In this document: piece after piece, positions 45,821 through 59,500 of the stretch
How the letters are laid out: each line of letters begins with the position of its first letter
Numbering within the stretch: position 1 is the first letter of the stretch
Source: Capitella teleta
Lineage: Eukaryota; Annelida; Polychaeta; Capitellidae
Length of the DNA stretch: 64,000 nt
Direction of reading: 5' to 3'
NCBI GenBank assembly: GCA_000328365.1
Contig: KB309137.1
Location: 214,097-278,096 of the forward strand
Translations under genes and position numbers: made by a program
Notes under the pieces: generated by a model
The model's database searches: none
What the model was told of the DNA's origin: nothing
Seen by the model: the letters and a program-made list of their open reading frames with translations, nothing else

Positions 45821-48800
45821 CTGCGAAACAAGAGGAAAAAAAAAGGTTACTTCCAATGGGTTGGGCTTGGGTTGGGTTCACGGTCATGTTCACAACATCC
45901 ATGCCCACTTTTGCATGCTTTCAGGTAATTAAGAAGGGTCACGAATTCTGTAATTAGCATGATTACAACGCCATTGACGGTTTCTGATCCTAGATGATCC
46001 CACCAGCAAATGGCTTTGCGTTCGCGAAACCCGAAGCAGGATGGCCATCTTGGGAGGACGGTTTTGGCGAGGAGGGGAGGAGCCCTGATTCTGCTGATGC
46101 GATTACCCTCCACCCTCAATCACATTACCACTTGCGGCCTAAATTCTGATTAGGTTTCAAGAGAGAGGCACGCGAGGAAGATAATTTCATTTAAAAAATT
46201 CGTTTCCAGGTGCTTTCAGCCGATCAGTCGAGAAATAACATCACTTTGCGGCTAATCTCGTCAATATGAAAGCTGGGACGTGCTGCGGAGTACGAACATT
46301 ATATCCCGCTAAGCACAAGAACATCTCAGTAAGAAAAGCCAACAGCAGACAATTCACCCCCCCCCCCCGCTCTGAAGGAAGCAAGAGGCACACATTGTTT
46401 GAGTCATTTCCTCACGAGGGAAAGAGCTTCAACCCTAAAAGCGCTCCATTGTCTTTCTCTTTTTTTTTTTTTTTTTTTTTCTTTTTTTTTTTGCCATCGT
46501 CAAACAACGACCAGATTAGGAAGGGCAAATCCAAACAATGAAGGACTTGTGTTAAGATGCGTGCTCTAGGTTACGCTTGCTATTAGAAAGCACAATGGAC
46601 CCGGCTAAGCACTTGGCTAAAGAAATGGCCACGCGACAACATGCAGGAGCCAGAACAGCATGCAACTCACGCAAGAACCACAATGAATGATTGATGTTCA
46701 GCGAGGGTAATGAAGGCATATGCTTCTGTTGCAGGCCTCTTACAGCCCACTTTAAAGCTGTGGAATGCCTGCTGTGCAAACCGAGTGAACCCTATGCCGC
46801 ACGTTCAGGCCCGCATATATATAGGATCGTGTCATCGCCAATTCACCTTGCATGCACGATTCAAGGGAAGGGGAAATAATCAGATCAACGTATAATTGAT
46901 TTGAAACCGCGTTGATTGCTGTTGAGTACAGTGGAGACGTAACCATGTGAGGCACGGAGCGGCGTGTGTGTCGATCGGTTGTGACCTGACAGGAGTGGGA
47001 CGATGGAAGCGTTCTCTGTGATATCACACACAACAAATGTCCATTGAAGAAGACATGCGTTCGGAAATCGCTGTTCAGCTGAATGACAATGAGCAATATC
47101 GGCAACCAAGGCCTCGATTTATTGCCGGGTATCCTTTGATGCCGCAACAGCCGAGATGACAATCATGGCTTATTCTTTGTTGTGATGAACGGTCCAACAT
47201 TTTACGAGAAGATCATCCCTGATGGCGATGAAGGGCTTTCGAGTGTGGCTCACGAATCAAACAACAGTCCCTGCCTGCCAGTCAACAAGAATCGAGGCAC
47301 GCAATCTAGTCAAAACCTCCACAACCCACGAGGCGGCTGCCTTAGTTTTTAGGAAATCGTACGTGTCATACACGTTATAGTGTCATCTTAGTCGATTTCT
47401 GTATGAATCGCACGCGTCTAGTATCACACATTGACCACGTGGGACAATTTCATGCGTTTTATTGTGAAGTTTCTCTTAAAAGCAGATGATCTTGTATCGA
47501 GCCGTAAAAAAAGCATACATTATCAAACACTGAGGCTTAAACAGCATGGCAACGATGAAAGAGAAGAGAACGAATTGACCAAGATTTCAGCAGGCCAGGA
47601 CGAGATTGACATGGGCTCTTTTTTGTTCATTCTGGCCACGATCAGAGCAAATATCGCCGGCCACGGTGGATAGGAGATTGCCTGCTGTATAGAAAAGCAT
47701 CCTGCTGCAACAGGATCCCTCGAAGGAATGCCAATTAAGACGCTGATCCGCCTTCGGACTGAGGCAGCGATGGAGCGAGCTGACCAAGTGGATTTTGGGG
47801 CGGCATCCAGCAATCAATGTGCCTTTGAAGTCGTTCGAGATTTAATTACTTGACATCCCCGCTCTGGTGGCTGTGCAAATTGCATGACCTGTGGTTTCAT
47901 CTTGCTCGGTTACGGTAAAACAGTCGTATGTGTAAACAAGTTAATTGCGATGTGCTACGCATACAGGTGTGTGAGCATCAATTACCTGGGGAGGATCTAT
48001 GCATTCGGATCCCACTGTGAGGTAAGGTTGCGCCAGGTAAATGCACTTAAGTATTATCCCACGGCAATGACAACCATTTTCAAAGAGAAGCGGTCTTGCT
48101 CAGAGGTTCTGTTGTTCTCCCACGAAGTGCAATCGTCACCCCTTCGGTGCGGCAGAACATTGTTCTTAGGCGGCCCTTGCAACCACAGGAGCACAGTTTC
48201 ACAGCACTCTGCTATCTCTGCGATGACCTATCGCCATTACTCCGTACCGATCTTATTCTCTTACCAGACAATAACGTCATGATGGACGTCGGGCCTCACC
48301 AGCGTCGTTTTAGATTTGGACCAACAGCAAATGTCACATGGAAGCCCATGGGCAAAATCAAAAGGCTCTCTTGGGGTGCTTGCTTGTGGAGGAGAATGTC
48401 ACGCTAATGTTGGCTAACATCCATTTCAGTGAGTCATACGACGAAACCAAACAAGAGAAGAAAAATAAGTGAAAGTATTATCATTGGGTTTTATAATGAT
48501 AGAGATGCCAAGACACGTTATACAATGCCACGCCCTCTCTGTTGCCTTGTGTAAGAACATACAAGCCAATATTGTACAATTTCAGAAACGAGGAGTAAAT
48601 GAAGAATAATGACAAATCTGCCCGTGGTCGATCCATACGCATTGTATGGAAATGTTTCAGGTTCAGAGAGAACACAAAGCGGATGATTGATTGATGAAGA
48701 GCAAGAACTCACCTATGAAAGAAACACAAAAAGCCACTCTCCCCATTTGCCACATCAACATTGCAGCCAGTTTCGATCAACCCAGATAGCAAATAAAACG

Positions 48801-49186
48801 GCTAAATGTGTTTGCTGGCCTGGCTGCAAATACTGCCCTTTGCCCAATGGTATGCCATTGAAGAAAATTTCGGAGATGAAATGGACACATCGGAATGGCA
48901 CAGATGGAGTGGAATCAGAAAATGAAATTGAAACAAACGAGCAAAGTAGCGCAAAAGTTGCCTGATGGATCATCATGGCTTGTCCCATCTGGGCCAATGG
49001 CAGGTCAATTCCATATCCAATACGCAGAGTTTTCTTGCCAGCTGGTATTGTATCCTTTTCCACTTCTTCTGCCAATGCATGCGGTTCGGATGAGCGAAGC
49101 AAAAATGATACCACCTCTTGATTGAATGAAATCAAATCGGATTTGTGATCCGGACTGAAGACGATGAGAGCAACTTGGGCGATTGT
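45821..49186. other. No recognised gene
   Basis: Could contain 5' exons of the CUB gene, but no signal-peptide exon with a clear donor was identified. A T-rich tract lies at 46459-46492. Open frames of about 100 codons here show no domain. Confidence 0.4.
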
Positions 49187-49456
49187 CTCCTACCTTGGTT
49201 ACCAAGACGATATCCGCGTTTAGCAAGCACAATCCTGGAGGCAAGATAGCACATCACAACCAGTCTACTGACAATGGTAGTTGGGTTGATTGTCGATTTC
49301 AGCAGCATGCCTTCGTCGGGGTTCTCGTCAGCGGAGTCGCATGCCTCTATAGCACACCGTCGTCTCGGCCTGCACAGGGGGGCTAAGCCGATTGGCAGCA
49401 AGCATCTGCACAGGCGCTTGCTTTATAACACCGCCTGCCGCACACTGATAAGCCAA
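49187..49456. repeat. Dispersed repeat, copy A
   Basis: Aligns with 56345-56598 over its length. Shared phrases include CCTTGGTTACCAAGACG (copy B: CCTTGGTTGCCAAGACG), GCAAGCACAATCCTG and GGCTAAGCCGATTGGCAGCA, then a shared CTTTATAA...GCCTGCCGC...GATAAG end. Class unknown. Confidence 0.65.
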
Positions 49457-51767
49457 CGCGTCGGCGGCGACGTTGACAAGTGACTGCTCATTTGTGTTGT
49501 TCTTTTCATCGAATAGCCTGATCACGCAACCACTAATTGACCCGAGAACTGGTGATTAGCCACTCAGTCCTCCCATCACCGAAGGGACTCGCCGTATTGC
49601 TCAACTAACTGGCTGCGCGATTGTTCTTATCTGCGCAGATAAGAGTATATAAAGTGTAGTTACCCCATTGACAACCATCTCGGCGAGATCTACAAGCAGC
49701 AGCGGCACTGCATCCAATTTGCTGGCCGATTGCCGGGGCTAATCCTCTCTGACACTCAATCTCAAGATAGCAAATCATCGCTTTTGGCAAAGTGCTCCAA
49801 TCAGGCTCTGAATTTCTCAACGGGGTGAGCACGTCTGCGTCACTCACGCCATTGCGTACAGGGCCAGCTCAGCAACAGGGCTGGTCATCTGCATCATAGC
49901 CGGCCTTTTATGCAGAGTGCCAAGCGATTAGGGCAGCGACCGGAAAACATACTTGATTCATGTGTGAGGCTCTCAACACTTTTACGGTCTCCTTTTGTCT
50001 GGGCAAGGACGCCGATTAGAACTGCATCCACTGATGAATTGCGCGGCCATCAACACATCAACATCAGTCACCGCCCGTTACAATAGACCCAGTACAAACA
50101 CGATCAAGGTACATTGCACTCTGATAGCCATGTCAAAGTGTCGGGTGACACTCCGCTGTACCTGTTCTATAGTGCACTGGAATATCAAAGCTCCTGGAGA
50201 CAGGGATATGATCACAGAGTATGTGCAATTTTGCACGATGGGCTGTGACTGCTACAAAGAAATTACCGGAGCTGAAGAAGGAAATTTCCCCAGGGAATAT
50301 CGCAAGATGCATTAATTTTTCAAAACATTATTGCGCCCATATGCTTTCCTTGGAAACATTTGCTTGCAATATTAATTCACGCAAACGCAAATCATCAGAT
50401 GACAGAAGACAAAGTAATATTTTTAGGACATGACTCAACGTATCAATCTTGGCACAATTACGCACGCAACGCGGATAAGTAATAAAGTTGTCTGGGAAGG
50501 GAGAAGAGTCAATCGAATTTGTCACTCAACTGATCAATTATGCGTTGGTTAATACAAATATGGTGATTCTCATCAGGACAGTGCTTAACACAAAATGAAT
50601 TTTGACTCAGATCGAACGAATTCTTTACTCGCATTACATGTGAGCACAAAGGCTCATTTGTGTAACGAACTGAGTGGTTTATTGGCGCCCGTATTGTACA
50701 CGTAGAATGAATACATTAGTAGAGGGTGATCCATCAAATCCTATTGATTGCCCTTTTTGACAGCAATGCTTTTTCTTTTGCTCATTCACCTCTGAACGTA
50801 CACCTGAGGCGTCGTGACTACACATCTGCGAGGCAATATGCTGATTCCTTGATTGATGTTCAGGTCACGCGTTTCAATATCATATTGTATAAAACAAACA
50901 TTTGACTTGACTTATACGTTTAAGGGCCCAATGTAATGAACACTAATATGAAGCTTTAGATTTCGTTATATGTATAAGCAAATATATAATGAAACTTGTA
51001 TTTTCCTAGTAGGCATTGTGAGTACGATAATGTCACTGGATGGCATCGATATTCCCAATGGAGGTTAATGACGTCATCACGAGGCAGGGAGCGCCCTGCA
51101 CAATGCTTTAATGGCATACATCAACACTATTACCTTCCCAATCCGACGGAAACTGTTGGCTATTAGCCTGCAACCATAGTCGGCATTCAAAGCCAATAAT
51201 CGCCCATTACGGGTACCAAGTATAGAAATTGAAGCATTTAAACCCTGCTCTCAATTACAAAAAACAGTGGTGGCGAAAGTTTCCTCGAGTACGAATTGGC
51301 GTTGATTAGAGCTGAGGGTTAATACAGGGCGAGGATCTGGATATATCCCCGGTCAGGGAGCTATTCAATATCAAGTACACGGTAGAGACGTTGACCATCC
51401 TCTTAGCATGGTGCTATAGCATGGTCATATAGCATGGTCATTCCTAGGTCATTATGGGTCCATCGTGAGCCATTCCATCATCGTAAATGACGGCTCACTC
51501 CCGCCGGTGCAGCAGACACACTACCATTCGAAGGACGCCTTGCACGCCGCAAGTTCTCGCTATGATTGATGGCAACAGTAGGACACGCAATAAGGACATG
51601 TCGACATATTCTTATCCAAGTCTATGGAAACCATCAAACAAGCCCGCTTTGGGTCTGGTGGGAGTGAGAACAAAGGCGTCAGTCAGGCCATGCTTAAACC
51701 AAAAGATGCCAAGTGTTATCGGACATTTAGAGCATGAGTTGCAGGCGACAAAATTATTCGGTGATTA
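49457..51767. other. No recognised gene
   Basis: AT-rich sequence with scattered GC-richer stretches. Only short frames without recognisable domains occur on either strand. A TGACGTCA word lies at about 51069. Short tandem wording (ATAGCATGGTCAT twice) occurs near 51417. Confidence 0.4.
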
Positions 51768-51935
51768 GAGTGCTGCTCAACTGCGTAACAAGGCCGGGCG
51801 CTGTGTACTACTGTCTATGGGGGTATGCAAGATAAAGAACCCTTGGGATTTATCGATAAGAGTAGGGGGAAACCCCGGTCCCGGGCCTTCTGTTTTGGCG
51901 CCCGTATCACCCGAATGGGTTGGGTGGAGCCGTGA
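51768..51935 (+). mobile_element. SINE-like dispersed repeat, copy 2
   Basis: Same body as at 42480-42660: CAAGGCCGGGCGCTGTGTAC, TATCGATAAGAGTAGGGGGA, CACCCGAATGGGTTGGGTGG. The tRNA-like head of copy 1 is absent here, so this is a truncated copy or the head of copy 1 is unrelated. Confidence 0.65.
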
Positions 51936-52769
51936 AACCCCATCATGCCTCATGCTTCATGCAAGCGACAAAGATATCAATGTCTGATCCATTTTGTATA
52001 CCTGTACATACATATTTACACTGCACTACAACTTATGAGCAGATCATCTTCAACGAGAGGGAAAGTCAAGATCAAATTCCAGTGCTACCCAAGCCAGGTA
52101 TAGAGCACCTGGATGAGAGAAAGTCGCATTATCACCGTTATAAACCAACACACTAGAAAAGGAAAGGTTTCACTCGTGATAGTGCAACTCTTCATTTTAG
52201 TTCATAGACGTGAGATCAATCGATACGGAGGTAAACCAAAGAGCCTTTCGGAGAACATAGCGTATTGATTACATGAATAGGTGCAAATGAGCATGGAGTC
52301 TATTCACAGGAGTTCCAAGCAAAAGGAAAGAGAACAAAAGTCGAGATTGATTGCGGTCGGACGCACCACAAATAAGGTTTGTAAATGATTAGGCGGAACT
52401 CATTGAATTACGCTCAGGATCGGTGCATCAATTGTTATTTCATATATTGAACTCACTTTTAAGTAATTAGTGCTCGCCGTGTAGAGTTGTACCACTTGTA
52501 TAACCACATTCTTATAATAATATATGATACCCATTTGATATATAGCTTCGTATGACCTTACTTCAACCCTGAAGACGTTCACCATACAGGCGATAAATCA
52601 TTCCTTCAGTGCAATATTACGGGTTGCATCTGTGATTTAGGACCAGAGCCAGGTGATGCTGTGTCGTATTAAACTTGGATGAGAGAAGAAAGGAAGGAAG
52701 TCCGTGCTCCAAACAAATGACTCCTCTTTTTATGCCCAGCAGGGAAATGCACTCAAGCCATTCGGGAAG

Positions 52770-52771
<2 letters not shown>

Positions 52772-52803
<32 letters not shown>
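52772..52803. repeat. Poly(A) run of 32 bases
   Basis: Pure A tract in intergenic DNA, with no recognisable retroposed sequence on its 5' side. Confidence 0.9.
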
Positions 52804-52805
<2 letters not shown>

Positions 52806-53077
52806 AAAGATGACAATGATACCGATAAGAGAAGCAAATGGAGCTGATTTAAAGTCAGATGTGCTGAGTCGGGGAGGGAAAGAGAGGAAGGGCGATTGAG
52901 AAAGTGCGGGGCTTCTGGGCTGAAAAACTCCGAAGGACAACAAAAGATTCGGTTTCTTGAATTATTCAAATCTGCCGATTAAGGTGAGATTGGTGCAGAT
53001 CGTCTCGATGTTGTGTCAAAGAAGGCAATGGATTCGATCCACACGCAGATGGGGCCCGGATTCGGGTGGATTTAAGG

Positions 53078-53092
53078 GTTGCCATGGGTAAC
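53078..53092. promoter_or_regulatory. RFX-type X-box
   Basis: GTTGCCATGGGTAAC fits GTNRCC, a three-base spacer and RGYAAC. No gene start is recognised nearby. Confidence 0.35.
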
Positions 53093-53662
53093 AGCCATAG
53101 CACGAACTCACCCCTCGTTGATCCACAGTTCTATGCATAGAACACGTAGTCTGACCCTTGACAGGGGAACTATGCCAATTGATGACACCACGCAGACAAA
53201 TGAGATTCGGATTTCGAGAAGCACATTACTAAACAGGTGAATGTCCAAGAAGTCCTTAGCTGCCCGAGACGATCAGGCAGACAGTGTCACACGCGAAAGG
53301 TAACTCAAGGTGTTAAATGCATTACTCGACGGAGAGAACATATTTCTCTCATCAACTTCTGAGGTAAACTTGAACTCAGAGATCACCACAGAGGAAGGGT
53401 ATAGGACAGGTGCTGTAAAGAGAATTACTCGAAGATAATGCCAGAGTTATATCACAGCCATACTGAAAACAGAGATTTCTCTTCCTGGACACTCAGACAG
53501 GATATTAAGAAGTCGAAATTTTCTTCTGAGAATTCCAATCAGCCAACGGAATGCAGAATGGAGCTATATCTCCCTGCAAGTAAGCAATGCTGGTTAAAAA
53601 AGCCAGCAAGGTAATCCCCAGAACGAGGCTTTATGGGTTAAAAGCCGGGAAGTTGGCCAATG

Positions 53663-53691
53663 AAAAAAAAAAAAAAAAAAAAAAAAAAAAA
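53663..53691. repeat. Poly(A) run of 29 bases
   Basis: Pure A tract, similar in kind to the one 0.9 kb to the left. Confidence 0.9.
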
Positions 53692-56344
53692 GCAGCACAC
53701 AAAAGTATATTTAGAACAAGAATTGGTATCAGTTTGATAGTCAGCATAACCAATAAAATGATATGTTCTTATTATGTCAAATCCGTCAGATATATTATCT
53801 GGATGGAAATAAAACCGAGACAATTAGACGCCATCTCCGCCGAGACATTTCTATTGCAAGGGAGCAGAAAAAAATGCATCAGAAATAAACAGTCGTGTTG
53901 TTTTTGATATCATGCGAATGGTACCCTGCTTCATCGATGCATTCTGACGCGTCCAGGAATGATATTTAAAAACGCGAGGGGAAAAAAAAAGTATAAACAA
54001 AAGTAAAATCAGAGTGGCGAAAAAATTGATGAGCACAATGTGGCAACGAAGACTGATGAAATTGCGGAGACGCAACGGTTTCGTTTTGCCTTGTAAATAA
54101 TTCATTGCGAGCTGAAATACAAGCTGACAAGGTAGAAATTCTGACACTTAGAGCTAAAGAACGGTGAGTGAGGGTAGATGAGATCGGGGTAACGCTGAAT
54201 AGTAGGTAAGTGATAATACAGAATTTGTTGCACAATGGCTCAGGTGAACTAAGGGGATGCGAAGTAAAATGGAGGACGGATAACTGAGCAGTGAGCAAGG
54301 ACATTGGCTGCGTGATTGATTGTGAGGCAGAGACGCCAATGATGAATGCGTTGACCGGGTCAACGGGGAAATCAAAGGCAAATGAGAAGGCCCCAGTCAT
54401 CCTGCCTTTCAAAGCACTTCACAACAAGCTTATACCTCACAAGGCCTACTAAACAAGAGCCCAAATTGGTTGAATGTAAGCTAACTCCGCCCTTCTCTTG
54501 AGGAAGAAGGCTATCACAGCTGGCCTCGTTCTTCAATACTAATGCCAGAAGGTCAGCATTTAACACGCAAGCCTCCGGAGCAGAGGTATCAAATGATGTG
54601 GATAGCCGTTGATTTAGGCGAGAAGAGATGAAGATAGATGGACGAGGATGTGGTTGGTGAAGGAGTGAGAGAAAGAGGGGGAAAGAGCGAGAAATTAGGG
54701 CACGGAAGCACGTCATACAGGGACCAGGAAGGGAAAAGGGTCGGTTAAGAGTCTAGGCACGAGAGCTAATCTACCCGGGTATCCATGCTGGCCAGAATAG
54801 CAATGGATCACCCTCAACACAGACAACTCAATGAGCCTGTTCCTTGCCGAGCAGTTCTTGCAAAACGGCTTCCAAAGAAGGCTAAGAAGAAGCGCAGAGG
54901 AGGTTTCCTTGTCCTATTTTGTACGGCTTCCTTACTCCGCTGACAGTAATGATAGATTTCATCCCAAGTAGAAACCTTAGAAATTGCGGTTTTCTGGGTA
55001 TTTCACTGTGACAATAATTGAAATATAATATTAATTATTAATTAAAATTAAAATATGGTGAATTTATGCAAGCAATGAACCGTATAGGGCATTCGTATGA
55101 AGAGACTCAAGAACCAGAATCCAACAGTGTCTTCAAGTGGAGTATTTCTTGATGCCATTTTCCACAGGCTTGTTTTTCTCTTGAATTTCCCTACTGATAA
55201 ACTGAGATCTAACCCAGTGGCCCCTCTATTTAATGTTTATATTTGTGTAAAATATAGTTATTTAACATTCTTTGTCGATTTAAATATTTTTTCGATTTTG
55301 TTCTCTCGTTCTAAATGTATAACAGCAAAATTCGCAAACCCGCGATTTTATTGCTGGCTTTTCATCGGTGGAAAATATTTTTTTCGTTGTAATAGCCTAA
55401 TTTTCTTGAAATTAATCCTATAATAAAATATGATTGTTGTAAATTGAGTTCTCATCCATTCATAGCATAGATATCTCAGTGACAGCCACTCAACTTGGTC
55501 AATTTCACGCCCAATGAAAGATACATCTCGACAATCCTTAAGGGCTCGTGGCGCCCTCGAGAGAGCATTTGAAACAATAGCGCCAGCCAACCAATATCAA
55601 TATCTTCACACCCTTAAACACGGTCGCAATTGTCTTTCAGAGAAATTGGATCTGTGGATTGCGGGTGTTATGAAGAATTCAGTTGTTCAACGTTTCACGA
55701 ACGACACACATGAAGGGCGCTAAAAGGAGTTGTCTTCCATCAATGCCGACCGGGGCAGCCAAACAAGGGATTCGACCTTAACGCAAGGGCGGAATGCTCT
55801 CTCTCGAAGAAGGGGGAGGAAAGAAAAATAGGGGAGCATCTTAGGAAGCCATAAACGGCAGCAGCGACTGTGATCTGAGCGCCGATCATTCTGTTTACCC
55901 GCCTCTAATGCCCATCTTTCATCGCTGACCAATTTGGACCAGCGCTTTGAAGTGGGACCCTCGACAGCAACCCTGGACTTTCACTAATTCATTACCCAAA
56001 TGTCAGTCATAATTAGCAGCAGAGATCAAGCCGCATGGCACAAATCTTGACAAGCACAAGGACAACTGCCGAGACGTGTGAGGAGGCGATATTCTGCGCC
56101 AACACTCAATAAAAGATGGGGACCGCAAGAAAAGACGGCGGTCGGCAGAGTAGAACAATGGAAGGGTAGAATTACGTGAAGAGTGATACAAAGCGTAACC
56201 ATGTAACATACCTGACGACAGGTACAATCCTGAGTAAAGCACAATTACAGTCAACATACTGAAATATGGAATGGATGCAAGGTCACTCCGTGGGTTTCTC
56301 TCGCATTTTATTAGATTTAGTTAGATTGCAACGATGCCGCATCG

Positions 56345-56598
56345 CCTACCTTGGTTGCCAAGACGGTATCCACGTTTTGCAAGCACAATCCTGAAGAGAC
56401 TACACACCAGAATCCACCTGCTGACGATGCTGGCTGCAAGGCAGATGGTTGATTGTAGCAGCATCTTGATATCGATGTCGTCGTCAGCCTACGCCCATGC
56501 TTGATCATCCAACCATCGTCAGCCAGAGGCTAAGCCGATTGGCAGCAGGCATCCGCACAGCCGCCGCTTTATAAGGCAGCCTGCCGCGCACCGATAAG
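56345..56598. repeat. Dispersed repeat, copy B
   Basis: Partner of 49187-49456; see the shared phrases there. Both copies keep the same orientation. The middle third is poorly conserved, so the pair is old. Confidence 0.65.
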
Positions 56599-59500
56599 AT
56601 ATTCCACAGAAAAGCAATGGACAAAATTTCGGTGCTGATTTCATGCGTCTTTTGCCATCACGGAAGGCGTGTTATTCAAGGGGCTACATCTCCACAACAA
56701 TTCTATCAGCGTCTCTGAGGTGTGAGCGCAAGAAGCAATTTGTATTAGTGGGATGAAATTGGAATGGCTATAAGTTTGGTTCTTTACACCATCGAGAGGA
56801 GCTTGTTTGGGATTTATAGTTCGTTCGTTTGGGAGGGCAATGAACTTTCTTTGAATTTTGCTGAGTTAAATCAGATGAGGACAATTCGATCTTGGGTCAT
56901 TCACAACCCAAGCAATACTATTTCACCCATGACGACAACGATGACATCGCACTAAGTGAACTAAACATCCGATATTGACAGCTCCATCGACATCATTGTC
57001 AACAATAAAAACGAACGCACTGCATGGCACACAAAGAGAAGTTGTGTGTTGACGTAATTCAGCTGAGCCAACAGAACAAACGAAGGGTCTATTTGCCACA
57101 ACCCTGGAGGTGATTCCCGCGAATTGATGGCAGGAAAATGGCTTCTTAGTCCAGCTCAAAAACGATGACAATGTAGTCTGGGTCTGCATTAATCTCTTAG
57201 GGTAGAGGAGAAAATAATGACTGTTAATCCTGAAGCAAGATCCTTAAGGATGATATGCCCACTGGAAACAAAGGATAATGTGATTGTATTGCGAATATAG
57301 GCGGATAGCACACTGTGAGTATTGCTTCGAATTCACGTGATTAATTGATTATGGCTGAGACGTGAGATATCGTGTATTCCTAAGAATAATGCTACTCGAT
57401 CGATTGGTTTAGAGATTGAATGAAGATGAGTGGTTGCCGTGAAAGGCAGCTTAATCAATCTGAAGCGAACGGGGAAGGGGGTTCTTGTGTCTCAAGAGTA
57501 ATTTTTAAAGGTCGTTCGTGTGGTGTCGCATCCATGGGTGCCGTCTTCACAAGTATTTATTGGCCCTCATTCTCACTTCCTTAATCTCAGACGCAGAAGA
57601 AGCGTTCTATTGAGAAGTCGCCATTCAAGATCGCAAACCAGTAAATACTGCAGCAGTCTTCCTCTTAATCTGGATCTTTTCCTTTCAGTTTTTTTCCCCC
57701 TAAAAAAACTACACCTTGAAAGACAGAGAAAAATAAGCAAGTCATCGGAGAGATGGTGTGTGTCTCTATTGGGTAAGTCTTTGATGCTTAATTGGAAGGT
57801 AAATTGCAGGTGAGAACATCTTCTTTCATCTCTGTCGATTGTGTTGTCGTGGCAGACACACCTGATGCCTAGTCGCTTGCAATAACGACGCCTCTGTCTC
57901 CGAATCCAATAAGTAGATAAAATGTCACACGTCTCTTTCTATATAATTATGTGAGTGCATGAACACAGAGACGTATGGACAGTCCTGAGTAATGGTAAAT
58001 CAATGAAAACATCAAAACCACCCCAATTTTGAACGTATCCGTTTAAGATTGGTGCGATACGACTGATAACATTGACTCGCAACGGAGATTTCACTCGAGG
58101 ATTCAGTCAAAATATTTCCAAAGCGAACCAATGGAGAGACTTGATTATGTTTGCTGGCCACACACATATTATGTGGTTCGGCCTTTGCGGGAGGAGGAAG
58201 TGGGGGGGGGGGGTGTATGGTGTTGGAACGGGCGACTAGGGAATGAATTGCATGGCAAGACACGATGAACAGCAGCTGTTATAGGACTCAAAGTGATTAC
58301 AACAGAATGATTGGATTAATCTAAACAAAGGACACAGCACGCAGCGTCATCAGGACTGTCCATCACTGTAATTGAATGTGTCAATGTCGTCATGAAATCA
58401 ACAAATCAACACTCGAGATCACATGGAGATTCGTGGGGAGCGAGGAAAGGGAGATTGTGCTATGAAATTGACGCCTGAGCCGAATGGAATCTTCCGAAGC
58501 TGCCTATTTCGGCAGATATGTCCTGTTCACCCAGAAAGGCTCCCAAATTTGATTACCGTTTTCTGTTGATTTGATTGGTGACGATTTCCTGCTATTTATT
58601 CGCCGGATCGAAGCTCCAGTCTCAATGGACAGCTATTCCGCTCGTAAATGAAATAAAGGTTATAAAATCGCACCGAAAGAAGGGGAACAAAATATTGAAG
58701 GAAAGAAAAATACTGTATATATTTATGAGATGCCGGAATTTTGTTTCCTCAGAGAAAAGGAATTCGTGGACTGGGGCCTATAATGGGAAGGGGAAAAATT
58801 GAAGCTAATATGATAATTCTAAGAAATATATGCACTGAGGCAGGGGTATAGATTGATTGATACATCTTTGGGGTGGAATCATGGCATGATCTTTCAGTGT
58901 TGGGAAGTACATGACTTCTTTAGCCGTATTATGACGATTAAATGCAGCGAATTCATTTCCTATTATTTTAGGGCTTTGTGAGTTTTGGCGTCTCTTATTG
59001 AGAGTGCGATTTACCCTCTACCAGTAATTCAATGAATGGAATAGGCAAGTGTATGCAACATAAGGTTTCACTCGATGTGAATTTACCTGTCCGGGATATG
59101 GGTTACATGAGCAATTAATCGTTCATTTGGAGGTTGCAGAGTGTGCGAGGGTGTGGTGGGGGAGGGGGCGGATGTGTAACTACACGTATGGACCAAGACA
59201 AGCATATAATTACGAAGGAATCTGAATGCCGATTGGGCCATTGTGGTCACGTGATCGGTCATTACTGAACATTGAGTAAGGGAAAAATTGTGTTCATGTT
59301 TTAAAACCCTGATTCCTGATAGCACAAATGCCTCTCAGGAGCAGACAAATGTTCGATCGACCTGCGGGGTCAATGAATAGGAAGATACAACATGTTTCTT
59401 TCAGAAACAATCAGAATGATTATGTGCTGAAGTCAGGAAAACTAGCAAATCTAGTCATACCCTGGTTTCTGATAAACGGGATTCTTGATTGGTAGCTTAT

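Larger units (their letters stand above)
51936..56344. other. No recognised gene
   Basis: Contains A runs at 52772-52803 and 53663-53691 and an X-box-like site at 53078. Minus-strand frames around 53851-54716 are Ser/Leu/Pro-rich and match nothing I know. Confidence 0.4.

Noticed and set aside
53851-54716. Ser/Leu/Pro-rich minus-strand frames
   Set aside because: Composition reflects a GA-rich plus strand; no family match.
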